Program-made: the position numbers and the translations under genes
Shown here: piece by piece, positions 29,662-39,066 of the stretch
Numbering within the stretch: the first letter of the stretch is position 1
Layout of the letters: each line of letters opens with the position of its first letter
Origin: CAZKVU01 sp964556475
GTDB taxonomy: Bacteria > Patescibacteriota > Microgenomatia > UBA1406 > HO2-37-13b
Assembly: GCA_964556475.1 (NCBI GenBank)
Contig: CAZKVU010000003.1
Location: 9,148 to 73,147 of the forward strand
Reading direction: 5' to 3'
DNA: 64,000 nt
Notes under the pieces: model-generated
What the model was told of the DNA's origin: nothing
The model's input: only the letters and a program-made list of their open reading frames with translations
Database searches by the model: none

Positions 29662-32600
29662 CAAAAGGCTCATAGTCCATCTCCTAATACTATTTTGCCT
29701 ATCATTACTTCCGTTCTTCTGGTTGAAAAATGGACAAGCGGTTCTTGGTCATGATGCAGGCTTTCCATTATCTCCATGGGAACACTTCCTTGATAGACTA
29801 CTGGTATGGTCACATCGATTTGGCTTAGGAAACGATCAAACAACTGAAGTTGGAGGCTTCTTTATACACGGATTCGAAGGTGTTGTTGCATGGTTGGGTT
29901 TTTCACTGACCAGAGTGCAGCAAATCACATTCACAACATACTTTTTTGGTTTTGGTGTTTCAATGTATGTGCTCGCTCGTGAGCTCTTCCCGGACCGAAA
30001 AAAATACCTTCCGCTCTTTGCTGGAATGTTTTACATGTATAACCATTTTATTTTGCAGGCATGGTTCATTGTTGAACGAACTAAATTCACGTTATATATC
30101 GCGCTTCCGCTTCTCATTGCTTTGATGATCCGGGTGACCAATAAAAAAACACATCCAATAGTCGGGGGAGTACTCGCTGCATTAGTTATTTTCTTTCTTA
30201 ATGGAGGAGGCTTCTTCCCGCTATTTGGTGCGATTATCATAACTATTCCTTTTCTTTTAGTATGTCTTCTTATATTCGATGATCATCGCAGAGATCTTTT
30301 CATTCGCTTAACGAAGTTTGTGGTGACATGGGGAATTGGCGCACTGTTTATTTGTGCCTTCTGGATTGTTCCATATATTAGGTTTATTTTTACATCATAC
30401 TCGACCGAGGTTGGAGCGGCTGGAGGCTTTACCGGCGTTGTTGCATGGATTACAAGCATTAGCGAGCATACATCTTTTTATAACTTGTTTAGACTGCAGG
30501 GCATACCTGAATGGTTTGCAAATCCTCGCCACCCATATGCAGAAACATTTTTGACAAATACATTTCTCCGAATTATTTCATACATCATACCTTTGTTGGC
30601 ATTTGGTGGTTATTTTGTTAGTAAAGATAAAAAAGAAAAGAAAATTATAATCATCCTCATAGGCTTAGCATTGTATTCGATGCTTTTTGTTGCAGGGTCA
30701 CACCCTCCATTTGGATTTATTTACCTGTGGCTTGTTCAACATATACCAGGCTTCATAGCATTCCGAACGCCGTTCTATAAATTTGCACCAGCATTATGGC
30801 TTGCATACTCGTTGCTGTTAGCATATTCCATCTCATATCTTATAGACGATCGCATTAAAAATCAGATTGCCAAAATCATCGGCATCATAGCATTTGTGAC
30901 AATATTGGGCATCTATAATTATCCACTGATTATCGGGAATTTCTTTGATTACGAAGTCAACCATAAAACAACAAGAGTTACCGTCCCAGAATATGTCTAC
31001 GAATATGGGAAATGGGCTAATTCAAAAGATTTTCCATATAAACGATTACTTCTACTTCCTGGACAAAATCCTGATACACGCTTTGAAGCCTATACATGGG
31101 GCTATTGGAGTCTTGCTCAATTACAAGGTCTTCTTGATAACCAGTCATATATTGGAAATTCATTATATAAAGCAGCTTCAGAGGAAGTATTTATTAAAAA
31201 CCTCTACGATCTTATGGAGAAAGGTGACCCTTCATGGGTTGAACAAGCGGAATATCTATTCGTCGATGCGGTATTACTACGCAAAGATTTTGATTACAAA
31301 CTTGAAAATAGCCCTACAGTCAGCCCATTTGATCTAGAAAAATTCCTTGATAATGACCCGCGATTTAAGAAAACAAAAGTAATAGGTGAGTGGTCTGTCT
31401 ACGAATTGCAGAAACATCCACAATCGTTTGCGTTTAAAGATTATTATTATGAAATCCAATCGCAAGACAAAGAGAAATTCTTTGAACCGGCAACGCTTCC
31501 TGGAATTCAACTGGATTCTCGTACTATTTTCCTCGATCAAAATCTTCCTGAATTACAGGAAAGACGGAAGGGGATTGTTTATATTCCATGGTGTGTACAC
31601 TGCTTACTTGAAAATAGACGTGTTTACGAAATCGATCACAATCAAATTGTTACAGCCGGATCACTCTTTTACGAAGCGCAACTTGAAAAAGACAGAAAAA
31701 AGCTTGAGGCAGAAAAAAAACCAGACAAAAAGCTTGACTTAGCTGCACGGACATCTCTCAAAAGGCTTTTCCAACTTCAAAGTCAATTTTTCCGTAAGGC
31801 AGATGTTAAAGAGCGGGTAATCGGATTACAAGAACTAATTCATTCTCTGAAAACAGAACAGGATCTTCTTGATAAGTATTATCAATCATTCCACACATAT
31901 TCGTTTGCAAACAATGCGTTCCTTGAGGTGCTATACGAAAACACCGATCAGATGTTCAGTGAGCTCCAGGTACCCATGCAGGAAATCAATCAGGAAAGTG
32001 AGGCTGCCTTATATATGGAAATCCAACAACGCCTCAGCGATATTAAGAAAAAAATCACCAACAGAATATGGTATTCAGAATCAAATACATCAAAAAAATA
32101 CTTCTTAGAAGTTTCAGATCCGGGAACATACGAATTATTCATTAAAAAACCAACATCAAATGCCTTTTCTGAACTAAAAGTAGATAGAAGTGAAATCAAA
32201 GTCCACAATAATAATGTTGCGTACCCAGTTCAGATAGCAACAAGTGATAATTCCCAGTGGGCAAAACTCACTGATATTCAGCTGAATAATGGAATAAATA
32301 GAATCGAAGTTAATGAACCACTCGCACAAGCGCCAATTGGAAACGGATCAGCTACATTATCGTTTAGCAATGAGCATAAATGTACAGAAATGCCGATGGG
32401 TTACCTTGATAGAAACACGTACATACTCAACTTTAAGGCACATTCACTTAAAAACCTTGAAGACTTTTATATTTTTGTTGACCAAACAGGAACAACAATG
32501 CCTCTTCTGCCGTATAGAGGTATTAAGTTCAACATGGAAGGGGAGAAGACATCATATTTGGACTTTAAACACCTCGTTCTCATACCGGAAAACTACACCA

Positions 32601-33052
32601 TAAAATTCTGCCGTCTGACAAATGATCCAATTACCCCACATACAATCCAGATTGATTCAATGCATATCGAGAGAATTTCAGTGCCTGTTATAGCATTACT
32701 TAAGAAGAATATATCGCCACTTCAAGAACCAACACAGCTAACAATCCAATCACACATGAAGAACAAAACCGCATATGACCTTACAATGAGTGGTACAGGT
32801 AAATCTCTTCTTATGTTTGACCAGCGCTATGATGACGGCTGGCAATTCAGCAAAAATTCTATAATAACGAAACACCTCAGATTACACGGGTATGCAAACG
32901 GGTGGATCGTGTCAAAAACAGATAAAGGTGATACCAATATGCAACTAACGTACATTGGTCAAAAACTCTTTATCATCGGGTGGATTATTTCCCTCAGTAC
33001 ATTTGTTACCTTTATAATTGGCCTCGGCTACTTTTATTTAAAAAAAAAATGA
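29648..33052 (+). CDS. Giant GT-C-type membrane glycosyltransferase, arabinofuranosyltransferase-like
   Basis: 1134 aa, the largest protein in the window. The N-terminal 400 residues hold about 12 membrane segments, with the acidic motif VLGHDAGFP (D36) after the first, as in AftD/DUF3367-like alpha-arabinofuranosyltransferases. The middle (about 660-850) is charged and coiled-coil-like (EKDRKKLEAEKKPDKKLD, and repeats of hydrophobic heptads). A beta-rich carbohydrate-binding-like region follows and one membrane helix closes the protein. I chose ATG 29648 over TTG 29606. It is joined to the next gene by ATGA. Confidence 0.8.
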   Translation: MLRNNKRLIVHLLILFCLSLLPFFWLKNGQAVLGHDAGFPLSPWEHFLDRLLVWSHRFGLGNDQTTEVGGFFIHGFEGVVAWLGFSLTRVQQITFTTYFFGFGVSMYVLARELFPDRKKYLPLFAGMFYMYNHFILQAWFIVERTKFTLYIALPLLIALMIRVTNKKTHPIVGGVLAALVIFFLNGGGFFPLFGAIIITIPFLLVCLLIFDDHRRDLFIRLTKFVVTWGIGALFICAFWIVPYIRFIFTSYSTEVGAAGGFTGVVAWITSISEHTSFYNLFRLQGIPEWFANPRHPYAETFLTNTFLRIISYIIPLLAFGGYFVSKDKKEKKIIIILIGLALYSMLFVAGSHPPFGFIYLWLVQHIPGFIAFRTPFYKFAPALWLAYSLLLAYSISYLIDDRIKNQIAKIIGIIAFVTILGIYNYPLIIGNFFDYEVNHKTTRVTVPEYVYEYGKWANSKDFPYKRLLLLPGQNPDTRFEAYTWGYWSLAQLQGLLDNQSYIGNSLYKAASEEVFIKNLYDLMEKGDPSWVEQAEYLFVDAVLLRKDFDYKLENSPTVSPFDLEKFLDNDPRFKKTKVIGEWSVYELQKHPQSFAFKDYYYEIQSQDKEKFFEPATLPGIQLDSRTIFLDQNLPELQERRKGIVYIPWCVHCLLENRRVYEIDHNQIVTAGSLFYEAQLEKDRKKLEAEKKPDKKLDLAARTSLKRLFQLQSQFFRKADVKERVIGLQELIHSLKTEQDLLDKYYQSFHTYSFANNAFLEVLYENTDQMFSELQVPMQEINQESEAALYMEIQQRLSDIKKKITNRIWYSESNTSKKYFLEVSDPGTYELFIKKPTSNAFSELKVDRSEIKVHNNNVAYPVQIATSDNSQWAKLTDIQLNNGINRIEVNEPLAQAPIGNGSATLSFSNEHKCTEMPMGYLDRNTYILNFKAHSLKNLEDFYIFVDQTGTTMPLLPYRGIKFNMEGEKTSYLDFKHLVLIPENYTIKFCRLTNDPITPHTIQIDSMHIERISVPVIALLKKNISPLQEPTQLTIQSHMKNKTAYDLTMSGTGKSLLMFDQRYDDGWQFSKNSIITKHLRLHGYANGWIVSKTDKGDTNMQLTYIGQKLFIIGWIISLSTFVTFIIGLGYFYLKKK

Positions 33053-33414
33053 AAATTTCGAAAATAATTAAAACGATTTATCAAGTCTATTCAATCAATT
33101 TGGCGATAATTATGCCGATGCTCATTGGAACAGCGATTATTATTATCTTCATCGATAAAATTCCATATCTCAATTTATTCAAGGATACAGTCATTACGGT
33201 GTTCCTTACTCTTAATTGGTTCATTATCCTCTGGTTCAGCAAACTTCGTGCAAAAACAATGGTAACTTTGGCTCTTGTGCTCTATGTGGCAACATTCCCG
33301 CTGACGATTCTGAAGCTTCAGCCGGTTGTGGAATCAATTTCAAACTTATGCTACATTATTTTAGGTACAGTCTTTATTTTTGAAATAATCAAGCATATAC
33401 GATCGAATTCATGA
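33049..33414 (+). CDS. Small membrane protein between two GT-C genes
   Basis: 121 aa with about four hydrophobic segments and basic ends. No family recognised. It is coupled to both neighbours by ATGA overlaps: its ATG with the giant transferase stop, its stop with the next GT-C start. The GTG at 32980 is rejected because it would overlap the previous gene by 73 bases. It may be a subunit or folding partner of a neighbouring transferase. Confidence 0.72.
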   Translation: MKISKIIKTIYQVYSINLAIIMPMLIGTAIIIIFIDKIPYLNLFKDTVITVFLTLNWFIILWFSKLRAKTMVTLALVLYVATFPLTILKLQPVVESISNLCYIILGTVFIFEIIKHIRSNS

Positions 33415-34946
33415 AATTTAATAGGCAGTTTTTTCTACTCATTCTTATTTTTGTAGGATCGCTAGCTTTCCGTTTAAACGGACTCTTTGATAATCATCCT
33501 TTGTGGGTAGACGAATTTAGCACTGCTAATCAAGCAGAATTGTTGGGACGATATGGGTTTCATCTTATAAATAATAATGCGCTTTTTTTTGAATTTAATA
33601 AATTAACCAGCGCATTAATAGGCTTGCTCGGTTTGCAGTTTTTTGGCCATCACGAATGGGCGCTGCGAATTTTTTTTGTGATGATTGGTTCCCTGATACC
33701 GCTCGCTGTGTATAGATTCTCAAAATACATCGGGCCCCAGGAGGCAGCATTACCCGCAGCATTATTAGCAACGACATCGTATTTTCTGATAACATGGTCG
33801 CGACAGGCACGAAGCTACTCACTCCAAGTACTACTTATGGTTATTGCTACATATTTATACCTTGTTATTACACATACAAAACCCACGAAAAAAAAGCTTA
33901 TCGCATATGCAGGAGTAGCTCTTATCGGTATTTTCACACATCCATTTTTTTATATCGTACTTGTTTCACATGCATGTTCCTATTTATTAACAAGTATTCA
34001 GAGGAGTAAAAACACTTTTAAAAAAGAAAACATCAGTGCATTGCTTATTATCGTGCTTGTTGCTGGTTTAACATTTCTCGGAAAAAACACTGTTGAAGCA
34101 TATCTAGGGAAACTTGTATCAATTTCAAATAACCTATGGCTGTACCACGCATATTTATGGAGAGAATACGGCATGATTACGCTGATCGGATCACTTGGTC
34201 TCTTGTTAGGTCTCTATCAAAAAAGAACATACTTTTTGCCAATTATTCTTCATGCTGTTTTTCATACAATCTTTATAACCTTTTTCTTTGCAACTGCAAC
34301 AACCCGGTACACACTCCCGCTATTTCCATGGTTCTTTATCGGGATGGGTTATTTATTCGCTGTTACTACTGATAGTTTGTTTTCAAAGCGTATCCTCAAA
34401 ATAGTAATCCCTCTTGGGGTTGTTTTCGGAATCATTATAAATGGATACAAATTTGATCTTAAACCAAACAAATTCTATTCGGTTAATCATGATTTTCGTG
34501 AAATAGCGCTTATCGATTACAAGCAAATGTATGACATCATCCAGACCAAAGGTGACTTGGCACAAGGTCATACCGCAATTATTGAAACCTGGGTTGATAG
34601 AGCGATGTGGTACGTAGGCCCAGACTATCCAGCACTTTATAACTTTAGATGGATAGATGCGGGTGTTATGAAACGGACACCATATGAAATGAATGAAGCA
34701 GGGGAGAAGGTGCTGACGAAACGAACTAATGTTGGTTTTATTTCAGACGTCAAGGATCTTCAAACAGCCATGTCGCGATACCCACGTGGCTTTTTAATAA
34801 TAGATGACACATCAATGCCGCAAGACGTAATTCAATTTGCACAAAAAAACTTCCGTAAAGAGTTATTTCTCAATAGATATCCACTTGACGACAACCCGCT
34901 CTCAGACTGGCCAATCACCCTATACAGCTGGGGATACGGCGAATAA
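33411..34946 (+). CDS. GT-C family membrane glycosyltransferase (PMT/ArnT-like)
   Basis: 511 aa, about ten membrane segments. The first external loop has NHPLWVDEFSTANQAELL with the D34-E35 pair typical of dolichyl-phosphate mannosyltransferases, followed by SRQARSYSLQVLL, a conserved family element. A soluble extracytoplasmic C-terminus begins near 350. ATGA overlap with the small membrane gene. Last gene of the operon starting at 28924. Confidence 0.88.
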   Translation: MKFNRQFFLLILIFVGSLAFRLNGLFDNHPLWVDEFSTANQAELLGRYGFHLINNNALFFEFNKLTSALIGLLGLQFFGHHEWALRIFFVMIGSLIPLAVYRFSKYIGPQEAALPAALLATTSYFLITWSRQARSYSLQVLLMVIATYLYLVITHTKPTKKKLIAYAGVALIGIFTHPFFYIVLVSHACSYLLTSIQRSKNTFKKENISALLIIVLVAGLTFLGKNTVEAYLGKLVSISNNLWLYHAYLWREYGMITLIGSLGLLLGLYQKRTYFLPIILHAVFHTIFITFFFATATTRYTLPLFPWFFIGMGYLFAVTTDSLFSKRILKIVIPLGVVFGIIINGYKFDLKPNKFYSVNHDFREIALIDYKQMYDIIQTKGDLAQGHTAIIETWVDRAMWYVGPDYPALYNFRWIDAGVMKRTPYEMNEAGEKVLTKRTNVGFISDVKDLQTAMSRYPRGFLIIDDTSMPQDVIQFAQKNFRKELFLNRYPLDDNPLSDWPITLYSWGYGE

Positions 34947-34979
34947 TCAATAAACAATCTCTTCCAGTAAATATTCGTG

Positions 34980-34985
34980 TAAGAT
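34980..34985 (+). promoter_or_regulatory. -10 box of DMT permease gene
   Basis: TAAGAT, 6 bases before the ATG at 34992. Confidence 0.5.
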
Positions 34986-34991
34986 AAAAGT

Positions 34992-35864
34992 ATGTGGTTT
35001 TATTATGGACTGATAACTGCCATCTGCACAACGATCAATACTCTCATTACTAAAAAAATTGTTAAAAAGCACGATACATTATCCGTAGCTTTTATATCCA
35101 TTGTCATAAGCATTCCCTGCATGCTGGCTATTCTGCTCGCAACAAAGGGCTTTCCAGAAATAATTGACCAGAAATTTTATATTAACATGGGTATCTCAAG
35201 CGTTTTCGATGTGATAGCTTTTGCTTCGGCGATATATGCAATTAGTATCAGTGACATATCGTTACTTGGGCCGCTGTCATCGCTCAGTATTATTTTTACA
35301 ACGCTTTTGGCTTGGGTTTTTCTTAAGGAAACACCAGAGCCACTTAAGCTCGCTGGAATTATTTCGGTTGCAATTGGTGCATATTGGCTTAATATTGAGT
35401 CGAGAACAAAGGGAATCATTCAACCGTTTGTTGATCTTTTTAAGCATCGAGGTATACAATTTTTCCTCATCGCTGCTATTCTATGGTCGATAACTCCTCT
35501 TTTTCAAAAAAAAGCATTGTTTTATGCATATCCGCAAAGCCCGCTCTTCACATCATTTTTTGGCTATGTCCTTGTTGGAATTATGTATCTTATTATTGTT
35601 ATATTCAAAAAAACAAACATTATAAAACCGTTAAAGCAATCGTTCAAATTCTGGCTCATATATGGAATAAGCATGGCAATCAGTCAATGGGCTGCATATA
35701 CCGCATTTAGTCTGACCCATCTTGGATATGCAATGGCAGTATTCAAATTAAGCTCTGTTTTCCTTGTGGTTGTCGGAGCGCTTGTTCTAAAAGAAGAAAA
35801 ATTCAGGAGCAGACTCATAGGCTCGATTATTATCCTCGTCGGGACGATATTTCTTATTATCTAG
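34992..35864 (+). CDS. EamA/DMT-superfamily transporter
   Basis: 290 aa with ten predicted membrane segments arranged as two EamA repeats: LLGPLSSLSIIFTTLLAWVF near the end of repeat 1 and AMAVFKLSSVFLVVVGALVL in the second. Members move small metabolites, nucleotide sugars or lipid-linked aminoarabinose. Between a GT-C and a flippase gene, sugar or lipid-sugar transport is likely but unproven. Own -10 box upstream. Confidence 0.88.
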   Translation: MWFYYGLITAICTTINTLITKKIVKKHDTLSVAFISIVISIPCMLAILLATKGFPEIIDQKFYINMGISSVFDVIAFASAIYAISISDISLLGPLSSLSIIFTTLLAWVFLKETPEPLKLAGIISVAIGAYWLNIESRTKGIIQPFVDLFKHRGIQFFLIAAILWSITPLFQKKALFYAYPQSPLFTSFFGYVLVGIMYLIIVIFKKTNIIKPLKQSFKFWLIYGISMAISQWAAYTAFSLTHLGYAMAVFKLSSVFLVVVGALVLKEEKFRSRLIGSIIILVGTIFLII

Positions 35865-35873
35865 CGTATATCG

Positions 35874-35879
35874 TATAAT
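35874..35879 (+). promoter_or_regulatory. -10 box of flippase 35886
   Basis: TATAAT, exactly 6 bases before the ATG. Confidence 0.7.
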
Positions 35880-35885
35880 TATTCC

Positions 35886-37070
35886 ATGGTTTCGTCGTTA
35901 TTAAAAAGATCTGGTGGATTCTTTTTCGGGTTAACACTCAGCAGACTTATCACAACGGGTGTATTCATCTTATTAGCCCGTCATTTTGCCCCTACAGTCT
36001 TCGGTCAGCTCATTCTATATGTAACACTGCTTTCAGTGGGAACATATTTTGCAGATCTTGGACTCAATCAATGGTATCAAAAAAATGTTGATTTATTAGG
36101 TGAAAAACAAGCTTTGCATAATATTATTTCAGCACGTACATATTCCTTAATCATTACTTTAATCATATTTGGTCTTTTTTTTATATTCGTTCCAACATTT
36201 AATATTTTCATGTGCGGCCTTTTCCTGATAAATATTATCCCGGAAGCGTATGCTTCAATTGTTGACGGCTATTATCTTGCCGATAAAAAACCACTAAAAA
36301 TTTCAATCAAAAATGGTGTTCGGGCGCTATTTTTACTCGCAGCGCTCTTTCTTGTGAAAGATCTCACGCATACGCAAGCCCTCCTCGCATTCTTTCTTGG
36401 CTCAATCGTATCGTGCCTATGGGTTTTTCCTTGGAGCATGGTGGATGGGTTTAAACTTGATTCAATTAAAAAATCAATAAGCGTTATAAAAGCATCGACG
36501 CCTTATGCATTTCTTATTATGACTTCATTTGCATATGCTCGAGGTGATCAAATCATCATTCGCTACGTTCTTAGTGATGCGGCGCTGGGTTATTATGGCG
36601 CAGCATATCGATACCTGGAGTCAATTAGCTTGCTTCCGGCAGCATTATCACAGAATCTGTTCCCTATATCAGCTAAAAAAGAGGGGATACATAAAGCACA
36701 ATTAGGACGAATCACCCTGATCATGACAATTCTCGGAGCTGTATGCGCCGCTGTACTCTATGGCGCTGCTCACTTTCTCATCATAGGTCTACTCGGACCA
36801 CAGTATCAGCCAGCAATAATAGTAGTACAAATATTTTCACTCGTGGTACTATTGTTCTTTATTAATGCACCGCTCGCTACGATTGTTCAAAGTTCGCATA
36901 TGGTAAAGAAATTTCTTCCGTATGGAATTGCAAATACTGCTCTGAACATTGTATTAAACCTCCTTCTCGTGCCGACGCACGGAATTGTAGCTGCTGCATG
37001 TATCATGCTTCTAACCGAATTGACAGGGTTGCTCATTAATGTTGGTTTTGTCTATCGACTCTATAAATAA
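35886..37070 (+). CDS. Polysaccharide flippase (Wzx/MOP superfamily)
   Basis: 394 aa with about 12 membrane segments. The start FFFGLTLSRLITTGVFILLA and ARHFAPTVFGQLILYVTLLS match the oligosaccharide flippase family, and DQIIIRYVLSDAALGYYGAA is the conserved middle element. It would move a lipid-linked glycan outward. It is followed after 2 bases by the double GT2 gene, then by further overlapping genes to 40723. Confidence 0.9.
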   Translation: MVSSLLKRSGGFFFGLTLSRLITTGVFILLARHFAPTVFGQLILYVTLLSVGTYFADLGLNQWYQKNVDLLGEKQALHNIISARTYSLIITLIIFGLFFIFVPTFNIFMCGLFLINIIPEAYASIVDGYYLADKKPLKISIKNGVRALFLLAALFLVKDLTHTQALLAFFLGSIVSCLWVFPWSMVDGFKLDSIKKSISVIKASTPYAFLIMTSFAYARGDQIIIRYVLSDAALGYYGAAYRYLESISLLPAALSQNLFPISAKKEGIHKAQLGRITLIMTILGAVCAAVLYGAAHFLIIGLLGPQYQPAIIVVQIFSLVVLLFFINAPLATIVQSSHMVKKFLPYGIANTALNIVLNLLLVPTHGIVAAACIMLLTELTGLLINVGFVYRLYK

Positions 37071-37072
37071 AT

Positions 37073-38617
37073 ATGATTGCTACGCTTGTTATTGTGCATT
37101 GGAATACTCCAAAAGAGTTACGTATATCTTTGGAAAATCTTGCTCATAACCCTGAATTTCACGTTGTTGTGATTGATAATAATTCAAACGCATCGCTCGA
37201 TTGGATAAAAGAAGATTTTAATGTCGAATTTATTCGTAATACAGTTAATCGGGGATATGCATTTGCCTGCAATCAAGGTATCCAACACGCACAAGGGGAA
37301 TGGGTATTCTTTATAAATCCCGATGTTAAGATAACGATTGAGTCAATTACTCAAATCATTGACTATGCCCGTGATCATAATTTAGATGCAGTTTCACCCG
37401 CTCAAGACAACTCAAACTATAAAAAACCTCTTCCATCACCTTTAACTCTGATACAGGAATTTACGCCACTGGGAAAAATTATTCCCCAATGGTTTATGAA
37501 AGATATTATTGACCAATTTACTCTTTTTGGTGGCTGCCTTGGAGTCCGGAAGTGGATTATTGAAGATATTGGAGGATGGGATGAACGATTTTTTGTCTGG
37601 TTTGAAGACGCAGATTTAACCCAAAGACTTTATAAATCAGGATATAAAATCGGATGGGCTCCTGCCGAGTTTGAACATAGTGGGGGAGCTTCATTTAATG
37701 CGATGAGCACTCAAGCTCGGAAGGATTTATTTTTTAACGAACTCGATGTGTATGCTCAAAAGCACTTCGACACGCTTGGTAGGTTTATAACTCAACGTAT
37801 TAAAAAGATGTATACAAAGCTACACATTTTGCCAGATCTGCAAAATGGAATAAGTATCACTGTGCCCAACATGAAAAAGGAATTGCTTGATGAATTTCTA
37901 CGATCTAACTCTACAATGCTCGGAAATCTTGAGCATCTCATTATTGTCACAAGCGCAATCAAGTCGAAAGACATTTGGAATTATCGGAAGCACTATCCAG
38001 ACATCCGCTTTATCCCAATCACAAAAAATAAAGGTTTTGCTCACACTACTAATATTGGAATGCACGTCAGTCCAACAGCGTGGGTTGGGACAATAAATGA
38101 CGATGTTCTGTTATCAGACCATTGGATTGCACCTTTAATCAATGCTGCTCCAAATGATGCAGGCTCGATTAATCCGATCATTTATGACAAAAATGATGTC
38201 GTTGAATCCGCTGGTATTCGAATTCAGCCAAAAGGCAAAGCAATTCCAATAAAAAAAATTCCTGAAAGTGAGTATTCACTGATAGATTCTTCAAATGCAG
38301 CAGCCGTTTTGTATAAAAATGAAGCATTACAGAGAACAGGCCTGTTTGACGAGTTATTTGGTTCATACCTTGAAGATATTGATTTGTCATTACGATTGAA
38401 ACGAAAGGGATACCAGAATTATGCCTGTACAAATGCCCATATTAAGCATCTCGGGCAATCGACATCCACGGAAATCGGAAGAAAAAAACAATGGCTCGAT
38501 TTCAAAAACTGGATTTTAGTTATATATAAAAATTGGCCTTTTGTATGGAAGGTTAAATATTTTCCAATTATTATTGTTGAGCGCTTGCGTAATATTTCTG
38601 GCATTATAAAATCATGA
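37073..38617 (+). CDS. Double-domain GT2 glycosyltransferase
   Basis: 514 aa made of two GT2-type catalytic domains. Domain 1 (1-230): LVIVHWNTPKELR, VVVIDNNSNA, NRGYAFACNQGI, FINPDVKI and FFVWFEDADLTQRL. Domain 2 (about 270-510): LIIVTSAIKSKDIW, KNKGFAHTTNIGM, GTINDDVLLSDHW and GSYLEDIDLSLRLKRKGY. Each half retains its acidic DxD-like and ED motifs, so two successive sugar additions are possible, as in bifunctional polymerising GT2 enzymes. ATGA overlap with the next gene. Confidence 0.88.
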   Translation: MIATLVIVHWNTPKELRISLENLAHNPEFHVVVIDNNSNASLDWIKEDFNVEFIRNTVNRGYAFACNQGIQHAQGEWVFFINPDVKITIESITQIIDYARDHNLDAVSPAQDNSNYKKPLPSPLTLIQEFTPLGKIIPQWFMKDIIDQFTLFGGCLGVRKWIIEDIGGWDERFFVWFEDADLTQRLYKSGYKIGWAPAEFEHSGGASFNAMSTQARKDLFFNELDVYAQKHFDTLGRFITQRIKKMYTKLHILPDLQNGISITVPNMKKELLDEFLRSNSTMLGNLEHLIIVTSAIKSKDIWNYRKHYPDIRFIPITKNKGFAHTTNIGMHVSPTAWVGTINDDVLLSDHWIAPLINAAPNDAGSINPIIYDKNDVVESAGIRIQPKGKAIPIKKIPESEYSLIDSSNAAAVLYKNEALQRTGLFDELFGSYLEDIDLSLRLKRKGYQNYACTNAHIKHLGQSTSTEIGRKKQWLDFKNWILVIYKNWPFVWKVKYFPIIIVERLRNISGIIKS

Positions 38618-39066
38618 AAATTCCATTTGTCGGACCCGATGTTGAACAGGCAGTTCAATATACTTTACGACTCACTGTGCTTCACAATCTAATACCTCTT
38701 GTATTAGGTTTAGCTTGTCTGGGCAGTCTAATCTTTCTGATAATAAAGCCTAGCAGACTTAGAGTAATTCTGCTAATTGGATTTAGCCTGTTACTACTGC
38801 ATTTTGAATATCTTAAACATATTATGGAGCCTCTTGTCAATCAAACCACAGTAAGCCTTATTACCGTCGATCGAAATTACCGATTTGAATGGCTCATATT
38901 AAAAATGCTTACAAAGGGAATTCCTATTCTTCTTTTCTTGGGTGGGTTGAGTTGTTTCATCGGCCCTATAATCTTTATATACCTCAAACGAAAAAAGGGT
39001 TATAATTTTTTGAACAAGCTGCACAAGAATGATAAAAACCATCATCACATTCATCCAGAAGAATAA
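38614..39066 (+). CDS. Small membrane protein upstream of a GT-C enzyme
   Basis: 150 aa with three hydrophobic segments (about 25-45, 48-65, 100-125) and a His/Lys-rich tail. No family recognised. It starts in an ATGA overlap with the double GT2 gene and overlaps the next gene by 38 bases, so translation is probably coupled. Confidence 0.65.
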   Translation: MKIPFVGPDVEQAVQYTLRLTVLHNLIPLVLGLACLGSLIFLIIKPSRLRVILLIGFSLLLLHFEYLKHIMEPLVNQTTVSLITVDRNYRFEWLILKMLTKGIPILLFLGGLSCFIGPIIFIYLKRKKGYNFLNKLHKNDKNHHHIHPEE

